Positions 25,974 through 35,799 are shown, numbered from the stretch's first letter. The stretch: 64,000 nucleotides of DNA from JAYUJH01 sp043765375 (GCA_043765375.1 JAYUJH010000008.1:1-64000); one strand, 5' to 3'. Numbers and translations: made by a program. Notes: generated by a model from the letters alone, not told the origin.

Positions 25974-28262
25974 ATGTTGACATTATCACCTTCATCTTTT
26001 TTTGGATTAAAAAATAATCGTAAAAATGCAAGTTACGCTGGAATATTGTGTATGTGCGTTGCATTGTTTTTGTGCATTGCCTTGCTTTCACATCATAGCG
26101 GTGACCCGTCGCTCAACCGCTCCACGGGTGCAAAAATTGCAAACTTAATGGGAACAAATGGTGCAATCATTTCAGATATATTATTGCAATTATTCGGGTT
26201 GGCGAGTGGATTATTGGTGATAAACCTCGCCACATGGGGATATCGCTTAATTGTGGACGCTGCCTTAGGGTTTGTTGGGTTGCGAATATGTGCGCTAATT
26301 ATCGCCATAATTTGCGGTTGCGCATTGCTGTATAATATCCCACCGCCCGCAAGCTGGGGCTTTGGTAGCGGGCTTGGTGGCAATGTTGGTATGTTAGTAT
26401 CAACTGCGCTATATCAAGCATTTCCACCCATTATAGTGAATATAATCATGTGTTTATTATTCATTGCAGCAACCATATTTGCGCTTGCATTGCGAGTGGA
26501 GGAATGGAGTTATCTTGGCGGTAACATCAAAAAAAGCGGTGGATATGTTAATTGCGCAGTGCGGTTTTTGCATAATATGGTTAAATCTGATTCGCTCACT
26601 TTGTCAGCAGATGCAATCAGCACCAATCAAACCCCGCCCAGCAAAGAAACTAGCAAAGAAACTCGCACACCCAAAGAAAAAATCCAACGCAAGGTAATGC
26701 AGCAGCCAGCTAACGCCGAGAGAATTAAGCAAGCATCGCTGGAGCTTGGCGTGCAAAAAGGTGATTATGAATTGCCATCATTATCATTGCTCTCAGATGC
26801 ACCAAAAAGCAAAATTAATCATATTAACGAAGATTCCCTCAAGCAAAATGCCTCTATGCTGGAATCTGTGCTGCATGATTTTGGCGTGAAAGGCGAGATT
26901 ATCAATATTCGCCCCGGCCCTGTGGTGACGTTATATGAGTTAGAGCCAGCAGCGGGGACAAAATCTTCACGGGTGATTGGTTTGGCTGATGATATTGCTC
27001 GCTCAATGAGTGCCATCTCAACCCGCATTGCTGTGATTGCGGGGCGTAATGCGCTTGGGATTGAGTTACCTAACAAAACCCGCCAAACGGTTTATTTGCG
27101 GGAGATTTTGGAGCATGAAGCATTCGCCAAAACCAAAGCGAACCTGCCTATGGCGTTGGGTAAAAATATTGGTGGTGACCCAATCGTAGTTGACCTTGCC
27201 AAAATGCCGCATTTGCTGGTGGCTGGAACAACTGGATCTGGTAAATCCGTTGCAATCAACACGATGATTGCCTCATTATTATATCATCACAGTCCTGATA
27301 CCTGCCGTTTCATTATGATTGACCCGAAGATGCTGGAATTATCAGTATATAATGACATTCCGCATTTGCTCACCCCCGTGGTGACTGAACCTGCAAAAGC
27401 GGTGGTTGCATTGAAATGGACGGTGAAAGAAATGGAAAATCGTTACCGTATGATGGCAAATCTTGGCGTGCGCAACATTGAGGGCTATAACAACCGCATC
27501 AAAGATGCAGCCAAAGCTGGTGAGGCTTTAAGCCGTGAAGTGCAAACTGGATTTGATGAAAATGGTAGGCCAATTTTTGAGAAACAGGAACTAGACATGA
27601 ATCCATTACCATTTATTGTGGTGGTGGTTGATGAAATGGCGGATTTAATGTTGGTTGCGGGTAAGGATATTGAAGGCTCAATTCAACGCCTAGCGCAAAT
27701 GGCGAGGGCTGCGGGAATCCATATTATTATGGCAACGCAACGCCCATCTGTTGATGTGATAACGGGGGTGATTAAAGCGAACTTCCCTACCCGCATCAGC
27801 TTTCAAGTGACTTCCAAAATTGATTCCCGCACTATTTTAGGCGAGCAAGGAGCGGAGCAATTGCTAGGGCAAGGTGATATGTTATATATGGCGGGTGGCG
27901 GGCGCATCATTCGGGTGCATGGACCATTTATGAAAGATGAAGAAGTTGAGTTAATGGTTAAGCACCTCAAAAGCCAAGGCACGCCAGAATATATTTCTGA
28001 TGTTACAGTCAGCGAAGATGATTCCGAGATGTATGATGATGGCGAGGAAACGGAGGAGGATAAACGCTTATATGATATGGCGGTTTCAATCGTTACTCGT
28101 GACCGCAAGGCTTCAACTAGTTATGTGCAACGCTGCTTAAAAATTGGCTATAATCGTGCGGCTCGCCTGATTGAAAAAATGGAACGTGATGGTTTAATCT
28201 CAGCCGCCAACGCCACAGGCAAACGTGAGATTTTAATCCCCGAGAGAGGAAGCGATTATTGA
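25974..28262 (+). CDS. ftsK: DNA translocase FtsK
   Basis: A septal DNA pump that moves chromosome ends to dif and activates XerCD. Three to four N-terminal TM helices lie in residues about 20-170, then a short linker, then the RecA-like motor with Walker A GTTGSGKS near residues 418-425 and Walker B FIVVVVDEMADLML, and the C-terminal winged-helix gamma domain (DRKASTSYVQRCLKIGYNRA...) that reads KOPS. The linker is much shorter than in E. coli FtsK (762 aa in all). The linker carries SKETSKET, a small repeat. Confidence 0.96.
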   Translation: MLTLSPSSFFGLKNNRKNASYAGILCMCVALFLCIALLSHHSGDPSLNRSTGAKIANLMGTNGAIISDILLQLFGLASGLLVINLATWGYRLIVDAALGFVGLRICALIIAIICGCALLYNIPPPASWGFGSGLGGNVGMLVSTALYQAFPPIIVNIIMCLLFIAATIFALALRVEEWSYLGGNIKKSGGYVNCAVRFLHNMVKSDSLTLSADAISTNQTPPSKETSKETRTPKEKIQRKVMQQPANAERIKQASLELGVQKGDYELPSLSLLSDAPKSKINHINEDSLKQNASMLESVLHDFGVKGEIINIRPGPVVTLYELEPAAGTKSSRVIGLADDIARSMSAISTRIAVIAGRNALGIELPNKTRQTVYLREILEHEAFAKTKANLPMALGKNIGGDPIVVDLAKMPHLLVAGTTGSGKSVAINTMIASLLYHHSPDTCRFIMIDPKMLELSVYNDIPHLLTPVVTEPAKAVVALKWTVKEMENRYRMMANLGVRNIEGYNNRIKDAAKAGEALSREVQTGFDENGRPIFEKQELDMNPLPFIVVVVDEMADLMLVAGKDIEGSIQRLAQMARAAGIHIIMATQRPSVDVITGVIKANFPTRISFQVTSKIDSRTILGEQGAEQLLGQGDMLYMAGGGRIIRVHGPFMKDEEVELMVKHLKSQGTPEYISDVTVSEDDSEMYDDGEETEEDKRLYDMAVSIVTRDRKASTSYVQRCLKIGYNRAARLIEKMERDGLISAANATGKREILIPERGSDY

Positions 28263-28266
28263 TGTA

Positions 28267-28521
28267 TTATTTGGTTATACTACTGGTAAAATAAAATGAT
28301 ATAACCAGTGTTACTAAAGAACAACCACCAATTTTGGTTAATTCAAAAACTTCTTTTAATGCAGGATTGGTTGGATACATACCATATGCTACAAACACAA
28401 TTATGAAGATTGAGAACATTGCAAATAATATCTGCTTGGCAAACTTTAATCTATCTCTCTCATCTATTTTATTTGTCGTTGTTTTACTAGATTCATTAAA
28501 CTCTTTATTGATATCTTCCAC
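28267..28521 (-). CDS. Small two-TM membrane protein
   Basis: An 84-residue protein: a charged N-terminus (NKEFNESSKTTTNKIDERD), then two hydrophobic segments at residues about 29-47 and 62-80. Its stop is 5 bp from the ftsK stop (convergent). The neighbouring gene upstream on the same strand encodes a ribbon-helix-helix protein, 138 bp away. Function unknown. A toxin role is conceivable but not supported by motif. Confidence 0.5.
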   Translation of the reverse strand: MEDINKEFNESSKTTTNKIDERDRLKFAKQILFAMFSIFIIVFVAYGMYPTNPALKEVFELTKIGGCSLVTLVISFYFTSSITK

Positions 28522-28659
28522 GAACTAACCACCTTATATTTACGTTGAATTAACCATAGTATTGATGACTATACATATCAATATTATTTTATATTTTGAT
28601 GTATTTATATATAATAATGGTTATAAAGCAAACGCTTAGGTCGTTAATTTTTTGTTATA

Positions 28660-28872
28660 TTATATTCCGTTAATGGTGTTTATAATCTCTTTACTTCCAT
28701 TTTTTTCACTAATGACTCCAATGGAGAAACCATTTTGCTTGTTTCGTTCTGCAATTGAGAGTAAAGCGAAGGCTTTTTGCATAGTTTCACCCATGGTCAT
28801 GCCATTGCGTTTCGCAATTTCACTGAGCCTATCGTTTATTTCTTCAGGAATATTAACAATTATTTTGTTCAT
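28660..28872 (-). CDS. Ribbon-helix-helix (CopG-like) DNA-binding protein
   Basis: A 70-residue protein beginning MNKIIVNIPEEINDRLSEIA, the beta-strand and first helix of an RHH fold, followed by RNGMTMGETMQKAFALLSIA (second helix). The start at 28872 is used since the fold starts there; an ATG at 28908 would add 12 unrelated residues. The tail (NGSKEIINTINGI) is extra. RHH proteins of this size are often autorepressing regulators or antitoxins; no clear toxin is adjacent, but the small membrane protein is downstream. Confidence 0.7.
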   Translation of the reverse strand: MNKIIVNIPEEINDRLSEIAKRNGMTMGETMQKAFALLSIAERNKQNGFSIGVISEKNGSKEIINTINGI

Positions 28873-28941
28873 ATAAATAATGATATAGAAAATCTTCCAC
28901 AAATGCAATATCTAAAGTGCAATGATTGACATTATCAAAAA

Positions 28942-30150
28942 TCAAACACCAGCCAATCGCAACCGCAGCGCATTCAGTTTAATGAAACCCTCCGCATCAC
29001 GTTGGTTATATACATTATCTTCCTCAAATGTGACGTGGGCAGCGGAATATAGGCTTTTCGCCGAACGCCTCCCCTCCACAATTACATTACCTTTGTAAAG
29101 CGTTAAGCGAACCTCGCCCTCCACATTTTTCTGTGACGCATCAATCAAAGTTTGCAGCATCACTCGCTCTGGCGAAAACCAATAACCATTATAAATCAAC
29201 TCAGCGTAACGAGGCATTAACTCATCTTTCAAATGCGCTGCCCCTCGGTCAAGCGTGATAGATTCAATCGCTCGGTGGGCGTGCCATAACACCGTCCCGC
29301 CCGGAGTTTCATAAACGCCACGAGATTTCATACCAACATAGCGATTTTCCACCAAATCCAACCGCCCAACCCCATGTTTGCCTCCAAGCGCATTGAGGCG
29401 TGCCAACAAATTGGCGGGGCTGAGGGCTTCACCATTCACCGCCACCGCATCACCGCCCGCAAACTCTATCGTGATAGTTTCGCCTTCATCAGGCGCATTA
29501 CGAGGCGACACAGTCAAACGAAACATATCCTCCGCAGGCGCAACCCACGGGTCTTCCAAAGCCTTACCTTCATATGAAATATGCAACAAATTAGCGTCCA
29601 TAGAATATGGTGCTTCCCCTTCCTTATCACGTGCAACTGGAATCTGATGTTGCTTAGCATATTCAATCAATTTGGTGCGGGAGTTCAAATCCCACTCACG
29701 CCACGGTGCAATCACCTTAATATCAGGCTTCAACGCATAATATCCCAGCTCAAAACGCACCTGATCATTACCCTTGCCCGTTGCCCCATGTGAAACTGCA
29801 TCAGCATTGGTTAGGCGAGCAATCTCAATTTGTCGTTTAGCAATTAACGGGCGGGCGATTGACGTTCCAAGCAAATATAGCCCTTCATAAATTGCATTGG
29901 CACGAAACATAGGATAAACATATTCACGCACAAACTCTTCACGCAAATCTTCAATAAAAATGTTTTGCGGGGCGATGCCTAGCAATTCTGCTTTGGCACG
30001 GGCGGGGGCTAATTCTTCGCCCTGCCCCAAATCAGCTGTGAAAGTTATCACCTCGCACCCATATTCCTGCTGCAACCAGCGCAAAATCACCGAGGTATCC
30101 AACCCACCTGAATATGCTAACACAATTTTTTTGATGTTTGTTTGTTTCAT
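28942..30150 (-). CDS. argG: Argininosuccinate synthase
   Basis: Joins citrulline and aspartate with ATP in arginine synthesis. The PP-loop LAYSGGLDTSVILRWLQ is at residues 11-27; SHGATGKGNDQVRFE, AYGTSIARPLI-type LGTSIARPLIAKRQIEIA, and EAPYSMDANLLHISYEGKALEDP are all present. Length of 402 aa is normal. Single gene with an ATG at 30150; argH is not adjacent. Confidence 0.97.
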   Translation of the reverse strand: MKQTNIKKIVLAYSGGLDTSVILRWLQQEYGCEVITFTADLGQGEELAPARAKAELLGIAPQNIFIEDLREEFVREYVYPMFRANAIYEGLYLLGTSIARPLIAKRQIEIARLTNADAVSHGATGKGNDQVRFELGYYALKPDIKVIAPWREWDLNSRTKLIEYAKQHQIPVARDKEGEAPYSMDANLLHISYEGKALEDPWVAPAEDMFRLTVSPRNAPDEGETITIEFAGGDAVAVNGEALSPANLLARLNALGGKHGVGRLDLVENRYVGMKSRGVYETPGGTVLWHAHRAIESITLDRGAAHLKDELMPRYAELIYNGYWFSPERVMLQTLIDASQKNVEGEVRLTLYKGNVIVEGRRSAKSLYSAAHVTFEEDNVYNQRDAEGFIKLNALRLRLAGV

Positions 30151-30317
30151 ATTTTTATCCTAATTTCCAATATCTTATACCTTAAATATATTATTTCTTA
30201 AATAAAATAATTATTCCAATCAGCAAAATATTTTTTAATCAACTATTAACTTTTTAGTTGCAAAAAAAGAACAACTTGTTAAACTTGTAATTGTTCATTT
30301 TTTGAGGTCAGATTTTC

Positions 30318-30722
30318 ATGACACAACAAGTTAAAATACAGCCCTCCGAACAGGGATACTGGGATTTTAATGGCTCGCTAACCCTAGCAGCCATCTATAC
30401 AGAAGGAGATAGCTTTGCTATTTTCCATGGCGTTGCAGGGCAAATGGAACTTACAACTTGCTCTTGCAGTTCAGACGGAAGCCCTCTAACTGCCTCCATT
30501 TTGAAAAAAGGCACCTTGCCTTCTGGAAAAACGGTGGTGTGGTATGAAGACAACCGTTTTGCTCTTTTCAACGAGCAAGATGAGTTTCTCTACTCCACTG
30601 GCTTCGCATTCAAGCCACGCACCCCCAGTGTGTGTGACGGTGACCATTGCGACGATGCACATGAGTGCATTGATGGTCAGGCTCATTTATTTGGCGGCGA
30701 TAACATCACCTGCCTAAATTAA
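30318..30722 (+). CDS. Cys-rich small protein of unknown function
   Basis: Not recognised. A 134-residue soluble protein with beta-rich character and seven cysteines, clustered in TCSCSS (residues about 48-53) and in VCDGDHCDDAHEC near residue 105-118, with a final Cys two residues from the end. The Cys/His-rich C-terminus could bind metal. GAGG lies before the ATG; TTGCAA and TAAACT 16 bp apart (about 30256-30283) form a possible promoter, and a strong terminator follows. It is an independent unit between argG and ubiB. Confidence 0.65.
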   Translation: MTQQVKIQPSEQGYWDFNGSLTLAAIYTEGDSFAIFHGVAGQMELTTCSCSSDGSPLTASILKKGTLPSGKTVVWYEDNRFALFNEQDEFLYSTGFAFKPRTPSVCDGDHCDDAHECIDGQAHLFGGDNITCLN

Positions 30723-30730
30723 CGGACAAT

Positions 30731-30776
30731 TAGCAACATTGAATTATTAGTTTAATTCTTTGTTGCTATTTTTTTC
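30731..30776 (+). terminator. Intrinsic terminator of the Cys-rich protein gene
   Basis: TAGCAACA at 30731-30738 pairs with TGTTGCTA at 30761-30768; inside it GAATTA pairs with TAATTC, separated by symmetric TT/TT bulges. Seven T follow. It starts 9 bp after the stop codon and faces away from ubiB. Confidence 0.9.
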
Positions 30777-30802
30777 ACAGAAACCACCTAATCCAAAACC
30801 AC

Positions 30803-32230
30803 TTAATCAGTTTTCGCAATTTTTTTCAGTGCGGCATGGAAATCTTGTAGCACTTCGGGCAATTTACTCAACTGATGCACGCTATCTTTCAGATTATTCC
30901 ACGCAATAGCTGGTTTGGTCAAATTATTGCGATACCATGACATAATCAGCGGTTCACTCATCTTCCACATATTAATGCTGGGGTTGAGTGAACGCCCAAT
31001 CCCTTCCGCTAGCATCATAGTTTTTTGCAATAAAAGCAATTGGGGTTGCAAGCGCATCTCAAATGTTTCTGCCACTTTGAATAATTGTGCGAGCAGCTTT
31101 GCCACCGAGATTTCATCTAGGTTTTTGTCCAAAATTGGCTTACCAACCGCCATACAAGCCATGGCGAAATGATGCACCGATTTATGTGGCGGAATAATCC
31201 CAAAATCAGCATGAACTTTCGCCACCATATAATAATCCTCACGCAAAAATCCCGCCAAAACTTGCGCCAAAAACAAACGATTGCGATAATCTAACCGCCC
31301 CATTATGCCAAAATCCACCACGGCAATGCGCCCATCGTCCATGATGAAAATATTTCCGGGGTGCATATCCGCATGAAAAAATCCATCACGAAATACTTGG
31401 CAGAAAAACGCATGAGCAGCATATTCAAGGATTTTGTTAAAATCATGACCAGCGGCCTTTAACCCTGCAATATCATTACCTGCAATCCCGTAAATACGCT
31501 CCAACGTCAGCACCCGTGATGATGTGCGTGACCAATCAATTGAGGGAACATAAAAACCCTCTTCATGCTGCATATTGGTTTTGAGTTCAACTGCTCCAGC
31601 CGCTTCATAGCGCAAATCTAGCTCCATTTCCACAGATTCACTCAATATCAGCACCATTTCCTGCGGGCGCAATCGTTCTGCATTTGGTGCAATGCGGGAG
31701 ATGATTTTCGCAAGCCAGCGAAATAATTCAATATCACGCTTAAAGCGTTTTTCCACATCGGGGCGCAAAATCTTCACCGCAACTTTTTCACCTTGCATGG
31801 TGGTAGCAAAATGAACCTGCGCCATACTTGCTGCTGCAACAGGAATGCGCTCAAACTGTGAAAATATCTCGCATAATGGCTTGCCAAGTTCAGTTTCAAC
31901 AATTTTGATGGCAATATCTGTAGAAAATGGCAGCAGGCTGTCCTGCAACATTGCCAAATCATGCGCCAATTCATCACCCACCAAATCAGAACGAGTGGAG
32001 AGAACTTGCCCAAGTTTGATGAATGTAGGGCCTAACTCAACCAGCGTATCCGCTAACTTCTCACCATCACGCTTACCTTTGGTGCTTGGTCTTTTGCGAA
32101 ACAGCAACTTCAATATCCGCTTAAAAGGCTTCATTGCGGGCAACGGCTCAAACACAAACAGCGCATCGTTGCGAGCAAATATAATTATAATGCGAATTAG
32201 TGATTTTATATTGCGAATATTAGAAAACAT
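30803..32230 (-). CDS. ubiB: Ubiquinone biosynthesis kinase-like protein UbiB
   Basis: An atypical kinase/ATPase of the ABC1/ADCK family needed for ubiquinone synthesis, anchored to the membrane. Signatures: KLGQVLSTRSDLVG (the KxGQ motif), AAASMAQVHFATTM (Ala-rich nucleotide loop), VAVKILRPDVEKRF, FFHADMHPGNIFIMDDGRIAVVDFG (catalytic and metal-binding loops). C-terminal hydrophobic helix weakly present. 475 aa; typical alphaproteobacterial UbiB is around 500. ubiE is not adjacent. Confidence 0.93.
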   Translation of the reverse strand: MFSNIRNIKSLIRIIIIFARNDALFVFEPLPAMKPFKRILKLLFRKRPSTKGKRDGEKLADTLVELGPTFIKLGQVLSTRSDLVGDELAHDLAMLQDSLLPFSTDIAIKIVETELGKPLCEIFSQFERIPVAAASMAQVHFATTMQGEKVAVKILRPDVEKRFKRDIELFRWLAKIISRIAPNAERLRPQEMVLILSESVEMELDLRYEAAGAVELKTNMQHEEGFYVPSIDWSRTSSRVLTLERIYGIAGNDIAGLKAAGHDFNKILEYAAHAFFCQVFRDGFFHADMHPGNIFIMDDGRIAVVDFGIMGRLDYRNRLFLAQVLAGFLREDYYMVAKVHADFGIIPPHKSVHHFAMACMAVGKPILDKNLDEISVAKLLAQLFKVAETFEMRLQPQLLLLQKTMMLAEGIGRSLNPSINMWKMSEPLIMSWYRNNLTKPAIAWNNLKDSVHQLSKLPEVLQDFHAALKKIAKTD

Positions 32231-32333
32231 ATGATGGAATATGGCGCATTTGAACAGTTAAAACAACAACAAAATGCAACATTAAAATAACAGATTAATT
32301 GACATTATAAGCTTATTTTGTTATTATGTTGTT

Positions 32334-32618
32334 ATGGGTGCGATTACATTTGACACATTAAAATATAGCAAACAGCTTGAAGATTCTGGCATACCACGAG
32401 CGCAAGCTGAGGCACAAGCACGAGTGCAACACGAATCCCTCACATTGGTGATGGCTGATGTCGCCTCCAAAGTTGACGTCACCGCATTGCAGAAGGACTC
32501 TGATAGCTATAAGTTAGATATTGCAGCTATCAAAACAGATATCGCCGTTATGAAATGGGGGATTGGTGCAACCCTCGCTATGAACATCAGCATGATGCTC
32601 AAAATGTTTTTTGGGTGA
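32334..32618 (+). CDS. CCDC90/DUF1640-like coiled-coil protein
   Basis: A 94-residue protein: TFDTLKYSKQLEDSGIPRAQAEAQARVQ (the amphipathic N-terminal signature of the DUF1640/CCDC90 family), a coiled-coil region with heptads (ALQKDSDSYKLDIAAIKTDI), and a C-terminal hydrophobic helix (GIGATLAMNISMMLKMFFG) that anchors it to a membrane. It is related to the eukaryotic mitochondrial MCU regulator MCUR1 family in general layout. Function in bacteria unknown. Convergent with icd, 12 bp apart. Confidence 0.75.
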   Translation: MGAITFDTLKYSKQLEDSGIPRAQAEAQARVQHESLTLVMADVASKVDVTALQKDSDSYKLDIAAIKTDIAVMKWGIGATLAMNISMMLKMFFG

Positions 32619-32630
32619 ACATCACCAACC

Positions 32631-33860
32631 TTAAGCGATTTTTCTCAAAGTTGGCATAGCATTTTGCAACTCAATTTTTACAGCGTCCATAAATGCTTTG
32701 GTGGTGAGATATGGTTGTTGTTTGCCCACAAGCAACGCTAAATCTTTGGTCATACTTCCACCCTCAACTGCACTCACGCAAGCCGCTTCCAGAGCATCGG
32801 CGAATAATTCCAATTCATTGTTATTATCAAACTTTGCCCGATAGCGCAATCCACAGCTCCAAGCAAAAATGCTAGCAATTGGGTTGGTGGAAGTTGGCTT
32901 ACCCTTTTGATGCTCCCTAAAATGGCGAGTCACTGTGCCATGAGCTGCTTCAGTTTCCACCACGTCACCACTGGCATTAATCAGCACTGAAGTCATAAGC
33001 CCAAGCGAACCAAAACCCTGTGCCACCACGTCTGATTGCACATCACCATCATAATTTTTGCACGCCCACACAAATCCGCCTTCAGATTTAATCGCATAAG
33101 CAACCATATCATCAATCAAACGATGCTCATACGATATACCCTTGGCTTCAAATTGCGCCTTGAACTCCGCCTCATAAATCGTTTCAAAAATATCCTTAAA
33201 TGTGCCGTCATATATTTTCAAAATGGTGTTTTTAGTGGAAAGATAAAGCGGCATATTGCAATCTAGTGCATAATGAAAACACGAATGCGCAAATCCTTTG
33301 ATGGATTCATCTTCATTATACATTGAAAGGGCAACCCCTCCTGCAGGAAAATCAAACACTTGATGATGCACTGGTGCGCCATTTTCTGGGGTGAAAGTCA
33401 AGGTGAGAGTGCCTTTGCTTGGAATGCGCAAATCCGTTGCCCGATATTGATCGCCATAAGCATGTCGTCCAACTATTATTGGCTTTTTCCACCCTTGCAC
33501 ATATCTTGGAATATTGCTGATGATGATTGGTTCACGAAAAATTGTGCCACCTAAAATATTTCGTATTGTGCCATTTGGTGAACGCCACATTTTGCTCAAA
33601 CCAAACTCAACCACCCTCGCTTCATCGGGGGTGATGGTTGCGCATTTAATACCCACGCCAAATTGCTTAGTCGCATTAGCTGCATCAATAGTGATTTGGT
33701 CAGATGTAGCATTGCGTTGTTGAATTGATAAATCATAATAGCGCAAATCAACGTCCAAATATGGCAAAATTAAATCCGCTTTAATCCACTGCCAAATGAT
33801 GCGAGTCATTTCGTCGCCGTCCATTTCCACAATTGGAGTTTTTACCTTAATTTTGCTCAT
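32631..33860 (-). CDS. icd: NADP-dependent isocitrate dehydrogenase (eukaryotic-type dimer)
   Basis: Oxidatively decarboxylates isocitrate in the TCA cycle, making NADPH. Hallmarks: SPNGTIRNILGGTIFREPI (substrate loop), GRHAYGDQYRATD, DDMVAYAIKSEGGFVWACKNYDGDVQSD (Asp metal ligands), and EAAHGTVTRHFREHQKGKPTSTNPIASIFAW. The 409-residue length and these loops place it in the type II NADP group, common in alphaproteobacteria. A MITE-like repeat lies in the intergenic space upstream. Confidence 0.97.
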   Translation of the reverse strand: MSKIKVKTPIVEMDGDEMTRIIWQWIKADLILPYLDVDLRYYDLSIQQRNATSDQITIDAANATKQFGVGIKCATITPDEARVVEFGLSKMWRSPNGTIRNILGGTIFREPIIISNIPRYVQGWKKPIIVGRHAYGDQYRATDLRIPSKGTLTLTFTPENGAPVHHQVFDFPAGGVALSMYNEDESIKGFAHSCFHYALDCNMPLYLSTKNTILKIYDGTFKDIFETIYEAEFKAQFEAKGISYEHRLIDDMVAYAIKSEGGFVWACKNYDGDVQSDVVAQGFGSLGLMTSVLINASGDVVETEAAHGTVTRHFREHQKGKPTSTNPIASIFAWSCGLRYRAKFDNNNELELFADALEAACVSAVEGGSMTKDLALLVGKQQPYLTTKAFMDAVKIELQNAMPTLRKIA

Positions 33861-33968
33861 ATCTCGCTACATTATTTTCTACATCATTATCATAAGGCTT
33901 AACATTATATTTCACGTGATACAATATAAATATTGCCATATCTCAATCAAGCATTATTCAAAACCTGT

Positions 33969-34250
33969 ATTCATAGATTTTAGCTCCGCAGCTCTTACGG
34001 GTCAAAATGCCTGCAACATTTGATTTTCTGCGCTTCCGCTGCTCATGTATTTCTATATATAGCACTTTATTTTTATAATTTTACACATGTAAAATCTATA
34101 AAATTATGTAGTGCTATAATTTATAAGAGGTATAGTGCTTTAGCTTTTTAATTTTACGTGTAATGTTAAATTAAAAAGCTAAAGCACTATCACACTGCGC
34201 TGCGGTTCTCAAAAATACAAACGTTTCGGCGGTTTTCAAAAACTATTAAT
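33969..34250. repeat. MITE-like composite repeat, copy A, with nested double hairpin
   Basis: The outer element has ends ATTCATAG (33969) and CTATTAAT (34250) and matches copy B at 54.4 kb in inverse orientation: 34002-34058 and 34193-34247 against 54434-54491 and 54380-54433, with few differences. An extra segment at about 34059-34192 holds two hairpins with ATAGCACT and ATAGTGCT ends; the second (34132-34190) has a perfect 23-bp stem around TACGTGTAATGTT. The element occupies most of the 412-bp gap between icd and trpE and ends 23 bp after the trpE stop. Confidence 0.85.
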
Positions 34251-34272
34251 ACTAAGTTCTCACTTATCAAAG

Positions 34273-35790
34273 TTAAATTGCATCATCAAATTGCATCGCT
34301 AAACTTGCCGCCTTCATGATTGCTTTTGCTTTGTTGCATGATTCTTCATATTCCGCCTCACCATCGCTATCCGCAACTACGCCACCACCCGCTTGCACAT
34401 AAATCATTCCATCTTTCAATAAAGCCGTGCGCAATGTAATGCAGCTATCCAACCACCCTGATGACGAGAAATATCCAACTCCGCCCGCATAAAAACTGCG
34501 TGAAACTGGCTCTAACTCGTCAATAATTTCCATAGCACGTATCTTTGGCGCACCGCTAACAGTTCCCGCAGGGAATCCTGCCATTAGGCAATCCACCGCA
34601 CTGGCACTTGGCTTGCGCACTCCCTCCACATTTGAAACGATGTGCATCACGTGAGAATATCGCTCAACATTCATAGTTTGCGTCACTGAAATAGTTCCAG
34701 CGATTGCACATTTTCCCACGTCATTGCGCCCCAAATCTAGCAACATTTGATGCTCGGCAATTTCTTTGGCGTCCGCCAATAAATCCCGCTCCAACTCAGC
34801 ATCTTCCGCCATATTTGCCCCCCGTTTGCGAGTCCCTGCGATTGGGCGAATGGTGATTTTTTCATCACGCAACCGCACCAAAATCTCGGGGCTTGAACCA
34901 ACCAAAGCAAAATCCGTCATTTGCAAGTAAAACAAAAATGGTGACGGGTTAAGATATCTAAGCGCACGATATAAGTTAAATGGTGATTGAGTAAATGGCG
35001 CAGAAAAACGCTGCGATGGCACAACTTGAAAAATATCCCCCGCCACGATATATTCTTTCGCTTTTTCAACCATTGCGACATAATCCACCTTGGACATGTT
35101 GGATTCAAACGGCAATTCCACATGCTTATCCCCGCTAAAATTAGCATCACTAAAATATGGTTGCACTACATTCGCCATCTCTAATTTTGTTAAAGTTTGC
35201 GTAATTAAACTTGCAGCGGATTCATAATCACCCCCCTTCCATACTGGAGCGGAAGCATAAACCACCCCATCAACATTATCAAACACCAACATCAGCCTCG
35301 GGCGCATTAATAATGCTTGCGGAATATTAATTTCATCAGGGTTATTATGCGGGATTTTCTCCACCAATTTCGCCATATCATAACCGAAATAACCAATCAT
35401 ACCAGCGGCTAAACTTGGCAATTCAGGGGGAATAACCATCGCAATTTCATCAATTTGCAGTTGCAATGATTGCAGCGGTGGCTCTGGCAATTCAACAAAA
35501 TCCACATCGTTTGAAAGATTTTTTACCGCAGCCACGCCACCAACGCAACGCCATAATTTATCAGGATATAACCCTAGCAACGAATATCTACCACGATTTT
35601 CACCACCATGCACAGATTCCAGCAAAAAGCACGGCTCAAGCGATTTTCCCGCATCATTGGTGCATAATTTCTGCATGGCGGAGGTTGGAGTTTCCATATC
35701 CGCAATAATTTTGCACCATAGCACCACATTTTCACCATCAGCAATTTGTTGCGCAACTTCATGCTTGGCGGGGATAATATTTAACTTCAT
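34273..35790 (-). CDS. trpE: Anthranilate synthase component I
   Basis: Converts chorismate and ammonia from TrpG to anthranilate, the first step of tryptophan synthesis. Conserved chorismate-binding pieces: SPEILVRLRDEKITIRPIAG, TRKRG, DLGRNDVGKCAIAGT, MHIVSNVEG, GTVSGAPKIRAMEII and YAGGVGYFSSSGWLDSCITLRT. The N-terminal Ser/Leu pocket that senses tryptophan (LLESVHGGENRGRYSLLG) is present. It starts 10 bp after ppiD and has no leader peptide or attenuator, so it is expected to follow ppiD transcription. trpG is not in the window. Confidence 0.96.
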   Translation of the reverse strand: MKLNIIPAKHEVAQQIADGENVVLWCKIIADMETPTSAMQKLCTNDAGKSLEPCFLLESVHGGENRGRYSLLGLYPDKLWRCVGGVAAVKNLSNDVDFVELPEPPLQSLQLQIDEIAMVIPPELPSLAAGMIGYFGYDMAKLVEKIPHNNPDEINIPQALLMRPRLMLVFDNVDGVVYASAPVWKGGDYESAASLITQTLTKLEMANVVQPYFSDANFSGDKHVELPFESNMSKVDYVAMVEKAKEYIVAGDIFQVVPSQRFSAPFTQSPFNLYRALRYLNPSPFLFYLQMTDFALVGSSPEILVRLRDEKITIRPIAGTRKRGANMAEDAELERDLLADAKEIAEHQMLLDLGRNDVGKCAIAGTISVTQTMNVERYSHVMHIVSNVEGVRKPSASAVDCLMAGFPAGTVSGAPKIRAMEIIDELEPVSRSFYAGGVGYFSSSGWLDSCITLRTALLKDGMIYVQAGGGVVADSDGEAEYEESCNKAKAIMKAASLAMQFDDAI

Positions 35791-35799
35791 AACCTTACC

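Noticed and set aside
33861..33968. Possible tRNA or small RNA in the icd-trpE gap
   Set aside because: No cloverleaf or TTCGAATC-type motif was found; only the repeat element is evident.
34132..34190. Hairpin with 23-bp perfect stem considered as a simple terminator of trpE
   Set aside because: No T-run in the expected place, and the same hairpin pair occurs in another intergenic region, so it is part of a repeat family; a termination role is still possible.
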